From Burkholderia sp. WAC0059 (GTDB lineage: Bacteria; Pseudomonadota; Gammaproteobacteria; Burkholderiales; Burkholderiaceae), in contig NZ_PNEO01000006.1 of the NCBI RefSeq assembly GCF_002870125.1, positions 62,001 through 126,000 of the forward strand: 64,000 bases of DNA, given 5' to 3'. Below are positions 1-12,188 of the stretch, piece after piece. Both the position numbers and the translations under genes were made by a program. Below the pieces are notes generated by a model. It did no database searches and was not told where the DNA came from. It saw only the letters and a program-made list of their open reading frames with translations. Each line of letters begins with the position of its first letter. Position 1 is the stretch's first letter.

Positions 1-1
1 G

Positions 2-607
2 ATCGGGCAAGCGCACGGTTGTCTCGACATCCTGGTCAACAACGCGGCCCGACTCGTCGCCACGACGATGCCCGGCGGGTTCTGGGAAAAGCCGCTGGAA
101 ACTGTCGACCTCGTGACCGTGGGCCTGCGCTCGCATTACGTGGCGGCCTGGCACGCGGCTCCGCTGTTGATCGCGAACGGCCGGGGGCTGATCGTCAATA
201 CGGGGCACTACGGCGCCGTCTGCTATCACCATGGTCCCGCCTACGGGGCGCAAAAGGCCGGCGCGGACAAGATGGCCGCCGACATGGCGAAGGAGCTGCG
301 TCCGCATAATGTCGCGGTCGTGTCGATCTGGATGGGCGGGCTGGATACGGAACGCTCGCGTGCGTATCTGGAGACCCTGCCGCCCGATGTGCGGCCGACC
401 GCTAAGCGCGAATCGCCCCGGTTCACGGGCCGGGTCGTCGCCGCGCTGTACGCGTCCGATCAACGGATGCAGCTTTCCGGTCGCGCGCTGATCGGCGCGG
501 AACTGGGCGCATGTCTTGGCGTCGTCGACGTCGACGGTTCCCGTCCCGCGTCTTTCCGGTACGCGCTGGGCGGACCGCCGGAGCTTCATCGCTCGCTTTG
601 GGCCTGA
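2..607 (+). CDS. SDR-family oxidoreductase, 5' end cut by window
   Basis: This is the C-terminal part of a short-chain dehydrogenase/reductase. The frame is open from base 2, and the start lies outside the window. The visible protein starts just before LDILVNNAAR, the NNAG-type motif of the SDR Rossmann fold. It later has a GLIVNTG strand and an AYGAQK segment, which is the catalytic YxxxK. The region after YGAQK (DKMAADMAKELRPHNVAVVSIWMGG) resembles the DHRS1-type subgroup. The catalytic Ser position before the Tyr reads TGHYGA, so the usual Ser may be Thr. It ends 397 bases before katG and is not obviously linked to it. Substrate unknown. Confidence 0.85.
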   Translation: MGQAHGCLDILVNNAARLVATTMPGGFWEKPLETVDLVTVGLRSHYVAAWHAAPLLIANGRGLIVNTGHYGAVCYHHGPAYGAQKAGADKMAADMAKELRPHNVAVVSIWMGGLDTERSRAYLETLPPDVRPTAKRESPRFTGRVVAALYASDQRMQLSGRALIGAELGACLGVVDVDGSRPASFRYALGGPPELHRSLWA

Positions 608-3182
<2,575 letters not shown>

Positions 3183-3195
3183 CGGCGTAGCCCCG

Positions 3196-3214
3196 GCGCC
3201 GCAAGGCGCGTTTT
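3196..3214 (+). terminator. katG intrinsic terminator hairpin
   Basis: Fourteen bases past the katG stop, GCGCC (3196-3200) and GGCGC (3205-3209) pair around a GCAA tetraloop, followed by GTTTT. Confidence 0.65.
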
Positions 3215-3235
3215 GAGGCGGCAGAAGCCGCACGG

Positions 3236-3259
3236 ACGGCCGGTCGCAAGACCGGCCGT
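3236..3259 (+). terminator. second hairpin after katG
   Basis: A perfect 10-bp stem, ACGGCCGGTC (3236-3245) with GACCGGCCGT (3250-3259), closes another GCAA (GNRA) tetraloop. It is followed by TTCGCATTT rather than a clean T tract, so it may be a backup terminator or a 3' stabilising hairpin. Confidence 0.5.
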
Positions 3260-3551
3260 TCGCATTTGAACGGCAAAGAACGAAACGGCACAAAACAGAA
3301 CGAAAAGCAGCCGGCCGGCGTCGTCCTCTTCTCCGATCCTTACAGTTGCCCCCGCATGAAACGAAGGCCGAAACTGTACATCTCGCTTATGGATCGGACT
3401 GTTATCTAAAACAGCGGGTTTGGCGCAACAGTGGCCTTTACCGGCCTCGTTCCCATCGATATATTCACGCATTCATAACGAGGGGCGAGGCCGGGTGGCC
3501 CACACGAGCTCATTCGCCCGAATTTTTTCTCGCATATAAACAGGATAACTA
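3260..3551. other. porin upstream region
   Basis: No coding frame is supported. The stretch becomes AT-rich towards the porin (AATTTTTTCTCGCATATAAA before 3540), which fits a promoter and leader for a highly expressed porin. The ribosome site is CAGGATAACTA directly before ATG 3552. I could not choose a -35/-10 pair with confidence. Confidence 0.4.
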
Positions 3552-4727
3552 ATGAAGAAGTGGATAGGCATGGCCGCGCTCGGCTGCGCGGCCAGCGCGG
3601 CGCATGCGCAGAGCAGCGTGACGCTCTACGGCATCATCGATTCGGGGATCACCTACGTCAATCACGCCGCGACGGCGGGCGGCGGCCACGGCAGTCTGGT
3701 CGAATACGGCGACGGGGTCGCGCAGGGCAGCCGTTGGGGCATCCGCGGCGCGGAGGATCTCGGCGGCGGGCTGAAAACGGTCTTCGCCCTCGAAAGCGGA
3801 TTCAGTTCGGGCAACGGCACGCTCGGGCAGGGCGGCGCGCTGTTCGGGCGGGAGGCGTTCGTGGGCCTGTCCAAACGCGGCATCGGCATGCTGTCGTTCG
3901 GGCGGCAATACGCGCTTTCGACCGAATACATCGGCAACAAATATACGATGGGCAATCAGACCGTCGTCGGCAATTACGCCTTCCACATCAACGACCTCGA
4001 TCAGCTCACGTCCTCCCGCATCAACAACTCGGTGAAGTTCGACAGCGCGAACTTCGACGGCTTTACGTTCGGCGCGCTGTACGGCTTCTCGAACGAGGCT
4101 GGCGACTTCGCCGGGACGCCGACCACCACCACCGCGGGCACGACGAAGCAGGGCTCGTCGAGCACCTACAGCTTCGGGGTCAACTACGAGAACGGTTCGT
4201 TCGGCCTCGGCACGGCCTATACCAGCATCCGCTACCCGAACGCCGCTTCGCCTGCGTTCAGCGTCAGCGTCGCGAACGTCAACACGGGCGGGCTCCGTGA
4301 CCTGTCCACGTTCGGCATCGGCAGCCGCTACCGGATCGGCGACGCGACGGTGTGGGGAAACTGGACGCACACCCGGCTCACGCCGCTCGTCAGCGAGACC
4401 TCGACGCTGAACAACTACGAAATCGGCGCGAAGTACCAGATGACGACGGCCTCGAGCGTCGGCCTCGGCTACACGTTCTCGGACATGAGCGGCGGCTTCA
4501 ACGGCAAGTGGAATCAGATCAACAGCGACTTCGACTATGCGCTCTCGAAGCAGACCGACGTATACTTGCTCGTCGTCTACCAGAAGGCGGCGGGCAGCAA
4601 CGTCGTGAACGGCGCCGTGGTGCCGGTGCAGGCCGAAATCGGGGCGAGCACGAGCTTCATCGGCGACTCCGGCAGCGGCGCGTCGAGCCAGCTCGCCGTC
4701 CGGGTCGGGTTCCGGCATCGCTTCTGA
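3552..4727 (+). CDS. outer-membrane general porin (Gram-negative porin family)
   Basis: Trimeric beta-barrel porin allowing passive diffusion of small solutes across the outer membrane; 391 residues, typical of the Burkholderia OpcP/Omp38 type. A 20-residue signal peptide ends in SAAHA before QSSVTLYG, the usual mature N-terminus (SSVTLYGxxD). Barrel landmarks include GSRWGIRGAEDLGGGLKTVFALESGF and GREAFVGLS in the first strands. The chain ends VGFRHRF, with the C-terminal Phe that the BAM complex recognises. The gene is monocistronic, with a strong UUCG-loop terminator downstream. A Thr/Ser/Gly-rich loop (TTTTAGTTKQGSS) near residue 195 is probably surface exposed. Confidence 0.95.
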   Translation: MKKWIGMAALGCAASAAHAQSSVTLYGIIDSGITYVNHAATAGGGHGSLVEYGDGVAQGSRWGIRGAEDLGGGLKTVFALESGFSSGNGTLGQGGALFGREAFVGLSKRGIGMLSFGRQYALSTEYIGNKYTMGNQTVVGNYAFHINDLDQLTSSRINNSVKFDSANFDGFTFGALYGFSNEAGDFAGTPTTTTAGTTKQGSSSTYSFGVNYENGSFGLGTAYTSIRYPNAASPAFSVSVANVNTGGLRDLSTFGIGSRYRIGDATVWGNWTHTRLTPLVSETSTLNNYEIGAKYQMTTASSVGLGYTFSDMSGGFNGKWNQINSDFDYALSKQTDVYLLVVYQKAAGSNVVNGAVVPVQAEIGASTSFIGDSGSGASSQLAVRVGFRHRF

Positions 4728-4796
4728 ACGTCGTTTTAAGCTGCGCTCCTGAGCCCGGTTTCCGGCCGGGTTCGCGACGCGGGTTCCGGTCGACCG

Positions 4797-4828
4797 AGCG
4801 TTCGCCGCCCTTCGGGGCGGCGAACGCT
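4797..4828 (+). terminator. porin intrinsic terminator
   Basis: AGCGTTCGCCGCCC (4797-4810) pairs perfectly over 14 bp with GGGCGGCGAACGCT (4815-4828) around a UUCG tetraloop, followed by TTGCCCGTT. It lies 70 bases after the porin stop. Confidence 0.8.
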
Positions 4829-4872
4829 TTGCCCGTTACCCTTCATCTCCCTCTCGATCACCACACGATACG

Positions 4873-5811
4873 ATGACTGCACTTTCCCGCCTGAAAGTTT
4901 TTGCCGCCGCCGCCGCGCTGATGTCGATGCTCGCCGCTCCGCGCGTGGAGGCCGATCCCGTGCTGCGGGTGACGTATGCCGGCTCGATGGGCGTCGTCAT
5001 GGACCACGCGCTGGGCCCGGCCTTTGCCGAAGAGGCGCACGTGCGCTACGAAGGGCAGGGCGAGGGCGCTTACGGCATGGCGCGTCTGCTCGCGTCGAAG
5101 AAGATCGTGGCCGACGTGTTCGTCTCGATCACGCCGGGGCCGATGCAGATTCTGAAGGACGCGAACCTGATCGATCGCGCCGTGCCGGTGGCCAGCACGA
5201 GCATGGTGATCGCGTTCAACCCGAAGAGCCGCTTCGCGGCCCAGCTCGCGGCAAGCGGCAAGCCGGGCGGCACGCCGTGGTGGCAGGTGCTGCAGACGCC
5301 GGGCTTGCGCTTCGGCCGGACCGATCCGCAGAGCGATCCGCAAGGGCAGAACATCATCTTCTCGCTGATGCTCGCGCAGAAGTACTACAACCAGCCGGAC
5401 CTCGAGAAGAAGATTCTCGGCGACACGCTGAACCCGCAGCAGGTGTTTGCCGAGGGCGGCCTGCTGACGCGGCTCGAAGCCGGGCAGGTCGACGCGTCGT
5501 CGGGCTACGAGAGCGCCGTCATCTCCGCGAAGCTGCCCTACGTCGAGCTGCCCGACGAGATCAACCTGAGCAATCCCGCCGACGCGTCGAACTGGTACGA
5601 CACGGTGTCGTTCGATTTGACCGATCCGTCCGGCAAGGTGCGCACGCTGCATCCGGAGCCGCTCGTCTTCTATGCGGCCGTGCTCAAGAACGCGCCCAAC
5701 CCGCAGGCGGCCGCGCGGTTCGTCGACTACATGCTGAGCCCGCAAGGCCAGGCGCTTTTCAGGCAGCGCGGCTACGGGGTGCCCAAGGGCGATCCGCTCT
5801 ACGACAAGTGA
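4873..5811 (+). CDS. ABC transporter periplasmic binding protein, molybdate/tungstate (ModA/WtpA) type
   Basis: Periplasmic solute-binding protein of 312 residues; a signal peptide of about 27 residues ends near APRVEA. The mature start VLRVTYAGSMG and the segment GEGAYGMARLLASKKIVADVFVS match the oxyanion-binding family. The hinge motif FGRTDPQSDPQGQN is the hallmark of WtpA/ModA-like proteins. C-terminal LSPQGQALFRQRGYGVP is also typical of the fold. It is followed after one base by a matching permease gene. No ATPase gene follows, so the pair must borrow one or be incomplete. The oxyanion (molybdate, tungstate or other) cannot be told from the sequence. Confidence 0.8.
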   Translation: MTALSRLKVFAAAAALMSMLAAPRVEADPVLRVTYAGSMGVVMDHALGPAFAEEAHVRYEGQGEGAYGMARLLASKKIVADVFVSITPGPMQILKDANLIDRAVPVASTSMVIAFNPKSRFAAQLAASGKPGGTPWWQVLQTPGLRFGRTDPQSDPQGQNIIFSLMLAQKYYNQPDLEKKILGDTLNPQQVFAEGGLLTRLEAGQVDASSGYESAVISAKLPYVELPDEINLSNPADASNWYDTVSFDLTDPSGKVRTLHPEPLVFYAAVLKNAPNPQAAARFVDYMLSPQGQALFRQRGYGVPKGDPLYDK

Positions 5812-5812
5812 C

Positions 5813-6610
5813 ATGGGCGCCAGCCGTCCGGGTCGTCGTCGCCTGACCGTTCGCGCGGCGCGCTGGGCCGCGCTCGGGCCCGCGCTCGCGCTCTTCGCGA
5901 TCCCGTTCCTCGCCCTGATCCAGCAGACCCGTCTGGCGGGATTCCGGCCCGCCTACGGCGACTGGCACTCGGTCTACGTTTCGGTGACGCTGAGCGTCTG
6001 GGCGATGCTGCTCATCGTGCTGGCCGGCACGCCGCTCTCGGTCTGGCTCGCCCGGACCCGGTCGTGGTCCGGGCGGGCCGTCGAGACGCTCGCGCTCTTC
6101 TCGCTGCTGACGCCCTCGCTCGCGACGGGCATCCTGCTCGTTTCGGCCTACGGTCCCTACAGCACGATCGGCGATGCGCTCGGGCGCGCCGGCGTCTCGC
6201 TCGACAACAACGCGGCGTCGTTCGTGCTGGCGCAGGTCTACGGCGGCCTCGCCTATTTCGTCCTGTCGGCGCGCACGGCCTTCGAGCACGTGCCGCCCGT
6301 GCTGGAGGAGGCAGCGCAGGACCTCGGCTGCACGGCGTGGCGGATGTTCTGGCTCATCACGCTCCCGCTCGCGTTCCGCGATCTCGTGACGGGCGGTATC
6401 GTGACCTGGGTGCGCATGATCGGCGAGTTCGGCATTGCCGCCGTGTTCTCGTATTTTCCGCAGGGCGTGCCCGTCAAGCTGTACGTGAATCTGCAGAACG
6501 ACGGCGTGCAGTCCGTCTACGTGCTCGTCTGGATTCTGCTGGCGCTGACGCTGCCTTTCGCGGCGATCGCCACGGCGTGGCTGAGGCGGCAGGAAGGGCG
6601 CTACTCCTGA
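5813..6610 (+). CDS. ABC transporter permease, ModB/WtpB type
   Basis: Inner-membrane permease of 265 residues with about six hydrophobic helices. It starts one base after the binding-protein stop (TGACATG), so the two are co-translated. The EAA loop that docks the ATPase is EEAAQDLGCTAWRMFWLITLP (residues about 164-184). The nearest ATPase gene, at 7857, belongs to a different importer and is separated by a gene on the opposite strand. The ATPase partner must be elsewhere, or the system is non-functional. Confidence 0.82.
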   Translation: MGASRPGRRRLTVRAARWAALGPALALFAIPFLALIQQTRLAGFRPAYGDWHSVYVSVTLSVWAMLLIVLAGTPLSVWLARTRSWSGRAVETLALFSLLTPSLATGILLVSAYGPYSTIGDALGRAGVSLDNNAASFVLAQVYGGLAYFVLSARTAFEHVPPVLEEAAQDLGCTAWRMFWLITLPLAFRDLVTGGIVTWVRMIGEFGIAAVFSYFPQGVPVKLYVNLQNDGVQSVYVLVWILLALTLPFAAIATAWLRRQEGRYS

Positions 6611-6634
6611 GCGGACCGCGCCTGCCGGAGTGCT

Positions 6635-7600
6635 TCACAGCAGCGCGCTGGCCGTAGCGTCGTCGGTGATCAGCACGTGGGCGAGTCCCGCGCGGATGGC
6701 GCTGCGGATGATCGCGATCTTCTGCAGCCCGCCCGCCGCCAGGATGCGCTCGGGAATCGCGCGCAGGTCGTCGAGCGTCGGGTTGATCGTGCGCGGCACG
6801 ATCGGATGGGCGACCGGCCGGCCGTCGGCGTCGAGATAGTGTCCGCAGATGTCGCCGGTCGCGCCCGCATCGCGCAGGGACTGCCACGTGTCGCGCGAAA
6901 TCACGCCGTATTCGAGCATCTTGGACTGCTCCGACAGATCGGTCGCGCTCAGCAGCGCCATGTCCACGCGCCGCGCCATGTCGAGCACGCTGCGCACGGG
7001 CTCGCTGTTGACGAGCGCGTCGCGCAGCGCGGCTGTTTCCGCGTACATCGGCGCGGTCATGTAGTAGCAGGTAGCGTCGAGCATCCGCGCGAAGATGGCG
7101 GCGTTGTCGTAGGGATTGATGCGGGTGCTTTTCGCGAGGCCGCCGCACATCAGCACGACGGTATTGCGCATGCCCTGGCGGCGCAGCACGTTCTGCGCCG
7201 CCGCGTTGATCGTCCCGCCCCAGGTGATGCCGAGCGAGGCGTCTTCCTTGAGTTGTTCGGACACGTACTGTCCCGCCGCCGCGCCGACGGTCGGCCGCAC
7301 GTCGGCGGTGTCGGCGGGCGTCGGCACGACGATCGCGCGGCGCAATCCGTAGGTTTGCGCGAGCTTCGTTTCGAGCTCGACGTAAGCGCCGATCGGGCTG
7401 TTGATGGTGATCTGCACGAGGCCGCTCGTGCGCGCGTCGTTCAGCAGGCGGTTCACGCGCTTGCGCGTCCAGCCGAGCCGCTGCGCGATCGCCTCCTGCG
7501 TCTGCCCCTCCCTGAAGTACGCCCAGCAGATCCGGGCCATGACCTGGACGTCGGCCGATTGCAGCTCGTCTGCGTGCGCGTCGTCGTTTCGACGTTTCAT
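6635..7600 (-). CDS. SorC/DeoR-type sugar-binding transcriptional regulator
   Basis: DNA-binding regulator of 321 residues. Residues 34-60 (QEAIAQRLGWTRKRVNRLL) form the N-terminal helix-turn-helix. The rest is the SorC sugar-binding domain, including GITWGGTINAAAQNVL and VVLMCGGLAKST, which usually binds a phosphorylated sugar or polyol. The start at 7600 has GGAGAGG upstream. The longer frame to 7867 is not used because it overlaps the divergent promoter. It is divergent from the ABC-phnA operon, whose likely inducer is therefore a phosphorylated small molecule. This inference fits the phosphonate/phosphoester enzymes downstream. Confidence 0.88.
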   Translation of the reverse strand: MKRRNDDAHADELQSADVQVMARICWAYFREGQTQEAIAQRLGWTRKRVNRLLNDARTSGLVQITINSPIGAYVELETKLAQTYGLRRAIVVPTPADTADVRPTVGAAAGQYVSEQLKEDASLGITWGGTINAAAQNVLRRQGMRNTVVLMCGGLAKSTRINPYDNAAIFARMLDATCYYMTAPMYAETAALRDALVNSEPVRSVLDMARRVDMALLSATDLSEQSKMLEYGVISRDTWQSLRDAGATGDICGHYLDADGRPVAHPIVPRTINPTLDDLRAIPERILAAGGLQKIAIIRSAIRAGLAHVLITDDATASALL

Positions 7601-7744
7601 GCGGTCCTCTCCATTGCGTTGTTCTCGTTCGTGCCCGGTTCGTACCCGCGCGGCGGGCCGATGGTCCGATAGTCCGACAGCCCGGAAGGTAACACCGCGC
7701 GGCGCCCGGCACAATTGGGTTGATGGCGTCACAAAAGAGTCATT

Positions 7745-7776
7745 TCCCATCTGTACCTTTTGGGTCTCAAATGGGA
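7745..7776. promoter_or_regulatory. candidate SorC-type operator in divergent region
   Basis: An interrupted inverted repeat, TCCCAT (7745-7750) and ATGGGA (7771-7776), lies between the regulator and importer genes. Each arm has flanking A/T (ATTTCCCAT and AAATGGGAC). Centre spacing is 26 bases. This is weak, position-based evidence only. Confidence 0.3.
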
Positions 7777-7856
7777 CTGGAGAGGTGCGATGGGCGGTTT
7801 TCCCACTTCGACGACGGATAGTCTGCCGCGGCTTGCCCGCACGCAGAGGTGAGCGC

Positions 7857-9027
<1,171 letters not shown>

Positions 9028-9035
<8 letters not shown>

Positions 9036-9939
9036 GCGTCTCGTGAGCGGAGGGATTCCGGCCCGGCCGGCGCCGTCGCGCGCGCCGCTCGTCGCGCTGT
9101 TCGCCGGCCCTGCCGTGCTGCTCGGCCTCGCGACGCTGGTCCTGCCGCTCGTCATCGTCGTCGTGCTCGCGTTCACCGACTATCGGCTCGGCGCGCCGGG
9201 CTTCGCGTTCGTCGGCGTGCACAACTTCGTCGCGCTGGCGGGCGACCCGGTGTTTCGCCATTCGTTCGCGAATACGCTGCTCTATTCGGCGTTCGTCGTG
9301 CCGGTCTCTACGCTGCTCGGCCTGGGCCTCGCGCTGCTGATCGACGCGCGTCCGGCGCTGCGCTCGTTCTACCGGACCGTCCACTTTCTGCCCGTGATGG
9401 CCGCGACCATCGCCATTGCCGTCGTGTGGGAGTTCATGCTGGACCCGAACCTCGGGCTCGTGAACCTGCTGCTCGCGAAGATCGGCATTGCCGGGCCGCG
9501 CTGGCTGCAGGACCCGAAGACCGCGCTGCTCTCGCTCGCGCTGATCGGGGTCTGGCAGTCGGCCGGCTTCAACATGGTGTTGTTCCTGACGGGCCTGACC
9601 GGCATCCCGTCGCAATACCGCGAGGCCGCCGTCATCGACGGGGCCGCGAGCGCGTGGGACCGCTTCTGGCTCGTCACGTGGCCGCTCCTGCGGCCGATCA
9701 CGGCGTTCGTCGTGGTGATCTCCGTCATCCGCTCGTTCCAGCTATTCGAGATCGTCTACGTGATCACGGGCGGCGGCCCGCAGAAATCGACCGAGGTGCT
9801 GCTCTTCACGATGTTCAGCGAGGCGTTCGAATTCTTCCGCACCGGACGCGGCGCGGCGATCGCCGTCGTGTTCCTCGCGCTCGTCGGCGCGCTCACGCTC
9901 GTCCGGTTCCGTTTTTCCGCCGACAGGAGCGCCGCATGA
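9028..9939 (+). CDS. ABC transporter permease, UgpA/MalF type
   Basis: Integral-membrane permease of 303 residues with about six transmembrane helices. The EAA motif is YREAAVIDGASAWDRFWLV-like near residue 195. It overlaps the ATPase gene by 8 bases and the next permease by 4 (ATGA), so the three are translationally coupled. It forms the heterodimeric channel with the product of 9936-10781. Sequence features are those of the CUT1 sugar/glycerol-phosphate group; context points to a phosphorus-containing substrate. Confidence 0.92.
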
Positions 9940-10781
9940 GGCCGACCAGAGCGCCGCGCCGGCTGGCCGGCTCGATTGCGCGCCACGCGTTGCTGAGCCT
10001 GAGCGGGCTCGTCTCGATCGTCCCGTTCGTCTGGATGGTGGCGACGGCGATGAAGCCCGCGAACGAGATTTTCAGCCGCGACCTGCATCTGCTGCCGCAG
10101 CATTTCGCCGGCTGGCAGAACTTCGCCACGGTGTTCGAGAACGTGCCGATGCTGCGCTATCTCGCCAACGGCGTGCTCGTCGTCGCGCTGATCTTCGCGC
10201 TGCAACTGGCGATCGCGCTGCCCTGCGCCTACGTGCTGGCGAAGGTGCCGTTTCGTGGGCGCCGGCTGCTGTTCGGCGCCGTGCTGTTCTGCCTGATGCT
10301 GCCGCCGCAGGCCGTGGCGATTCCGCAGTTCATGATCGCGCAGCGGCTCGGCATCCTCGACACGTACTGGGCGATGGCCTTGCCCTACGCGGTCTCCGCG
10401 TTCGGCATCTACCTGATGCGCCAGTATTTCCAGACGATTCCCGACGAGCTGATCGACGCCGCGCGGCTCGACGGCTTCGGCGAATTCGCGATCGTGTTCC
10501 GGCTCATGCTGCCGGTCTCGCTGCCGGCCGTGACCGCGTTCGGCATTTTCTCGGTGAGTACGCACTGGAACGAGTTCTTCTGGCCGCAGATCGTGCTTTC
10601 GTCCCCCGACAAGCTGACGCCGCCGCTCGGCATCGCGTTCTTCCGCAACGAGGAGGCGGGCACCGACTACGGCGCGCTGATGGCCGCCGCGACGATCGTC
10701 ATCGCGCCGCTCGTGCTGGCGTTCCTGCTCGCGCAGCGGCGCTTCATCGAGGGCATCGCGCTGACGGGGCTCAAGGGCTGA
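9936..10781 (+). CDS. ABC transporter permease, UgpE/MalG type
   Basis: Second channel subunit, 281 residues with about six helices. The EAA loop reads DELIDAARLDGFGEFAIVF (about 165-183). The C-terminus RRFIEGIALTGLKG is the classic ending of MalG/UgpE proteins. The start codon sits inside the stop of the preceding permease (ATGA). An upstream in-frame extension inside the previous gene is not a real start. Confidence 0.92.
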   Translation: MRPTRAPRRLAGSIARHALLSLSGLVSIVPFVWMVATAMKPANEIFSRDLHLLPQHFAGWQNFATVFENVPMLRYLANGVLVVALIFALQLAIALPCAYVLAKVPFRGRRLLFGAVLFCLMLPPQAVAIPQFMIAQRLGILDTYWAMALPYAVSAFGIYLMRQYFQTIPDELIDAARLDGFGEFAIVFRLMLPVSLPAVTAFGIFSVSTHWNEFFWPQIVLSSPDKLTPPLGIAFFRNEEAGTDYGALMAAATIVIAPLVLAFLLAQRRFIEGIALTGLKG

Positions 10782-10866
10782 ATCGACGACCGGCACGCGC
10801 ATCGGGCGCGGCCTATTGCAGGACCACCGCAGGACCCGCTACGGGACTCACCACAGGAGCAGCAAA

Positions 10867-12159
10867 GTGAATGCACGCAGAACCCATCTCAAGCAGATGG
10901 CCGCGCTGGCCGGCTTCGCCGTCGCCTCGCTGGCCGGCGTGGGCGCGCGCCCGGCCTACGCCGCGCAGACCGAACTGACGGTGCTGTACGCGTTTCCCGA
11001 CCTGTTTCGCCCGGCGATGGAGGAACTCGCGCGGCGCTTCATGGCGGCCAACCCGGACATCCGCATCGTCTACAGCGCGCCCGCGCCGGAATACGAGGAG
11101 GTGCTGCAGACGGTGCTGCGCGAATCGGTGGCCGGCACGCAGCCGGACGTCGTGGTGCAGGGGCTCAACAGCGTTCGCGCGATTTCCGACGAGGGCGACG
11201 CGGTGCCGCTCGATCCGTTCATCGCGGCGGACAAGGGGTTCGCCTCGCACGGCTTCAATCCCGCGATGCTGGCGGCCGGCGAGGTGAAGGGCCGCGTCTA
11301 CGCGCTGCCGCTCGCGATCTCGCTGCCGGTGCTCTACTACAACGTGGACCTCGTGAAGCGCGCGGGCGGCGACCCGGCGCATCTGCCGACCACCTGGGAC
11401 GGCGTGATCGATCTCGCCAAACGCATCAACGCCCTGGGCTCGGGCACGAACGGCCTTTTCTACGCGTGGGACGAAACCGGCAACTGGATGTGGCAGTCGC
11501 TCGTCTTCAGCCGCGGCGGCACGATGCTCGACGCGAGCGAGCGCAAGGTCGCCTTCGACGGCAAGGAAGGGCAGTGGGCCATCGGCCTGCTCGCGCGGCT
11601 CGTGAAGGAGGCCGGCATGCCGTACCTGGACCATTCGGCGGCCCGCCAGCAGTTCGCCTCGGGTGGCCTCGGCATCTTCGCGACCTCCACGGCGCAGCTC
11701 GCGACGATCCAGAAGATCACGGCCGGCCGCTTTCCGATCGAGGTCGGCACGTATCCGGACCTGACGCCCGGCGTCTCGCGGCTGCCGTCGGGCGGCAACG
11801 GGCTGATGATCACGGCGAAGGACCCGGCGAAGCAGCAGGCCGCGTGGCGCTTCGTCAGCTTCGCGACGCAGCCGCAGCAGGCGGCCGAGGTCGCGCGGCT
11901 CACCGGTTATTTCCCGCCCGACGAGAAGGCCGGTCCGCTTTTGACCGACTTCTACCGCGCGAATCCGAACTTCGCCGTCGCGGTGAAGGAGCAGGCCTAC
12001 GCGTCCGGCTGGTATGCGTTCCCGGGGTCGAACGGACTCAAGATCATCGACGTCATCAAGGACCAGCTCGAACTCGTCGTGAGCGGCCAGCACGCGGGCG
12101 ACCCCGACAGCGTGCTCGCGTCGATGGCCGCACAGGTGCAGGCGCTGCTGCCGAAATAA
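10867..12159 (+). CDS. ABC transporter extracellular solute-binding protein, family 1 (UgpB-like)
   Basis: Periplasmic binding protein of 430 residues that delivers substrate to the permease pair encoded upstream. I choose GTG 10867, with GGAG at 10856-10859 seven bases before it. An in-frame ATG at 10816 lacks a ribosome site and would bury the signal. The signal region MNARRTHLKQMAALAGFAV carries RRTHLK, close to the twin-arginine (Tat) consensus, and ends near AYA. Mature sequence ELTVLYAFPDLFRPAMEELARRF and SLPVLYYNVDLVKRAGG is typical of family 1. It is followed 29 bases later by phnA. Confidence 0.88.
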   Translation: MNARRTHLKQMAALAGFAVASLAGVGARPAYAAQTELTVLYAFPDLFRPAMEELARRFMAANPDIRIVYSAPAPEYEEVLQTVLRESVAGTQPDVVVQGLNSVRAISDEGDAVPLDPFIAADKGFASHGFNPAMLAAGEVKGRVYALPLAISLPVLYYNVDLVKRAGGDPAHLPTTWDGVIDLAKRINALGSGTNGLFYAWDETGNWMWQSLVFSRGGTMLDASERKVAFDGKEGQWAIGLLARLVKEAGMPYLDHSAARQQFASGGLGIFATSTAQLATIQKITAGRFPIEVGTYPDLTPGVSRLPSGGNGLMITAKDPAKQQAAWRFVSFATQPQQAAEVARLTGYFPPDEKAGPLLTDFYRANPNFAVAVKEQAYASGWYAFPGSNGLKIIDVIKDQLELVVSGQHAGDPDSVLASMAAQVQALLPK

Positions 12160-12177
12160 AGCAAAGCAAAGCAAAGG
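12158..12177 (+). repeat. AAAGC short tandem repeat before phnA
   Basis: Three perfect AAAGC units (12158-12172) and a partial AAAGG run from the binding-protein stop codon into the Shine-Dalgarno region of phnA. Copy-number slippage would change the distance between the two genes but not the AGGA to ATG spacing. Confidence 0.7.
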
Positions 12178-12188
12178 ACAGGATCCGC

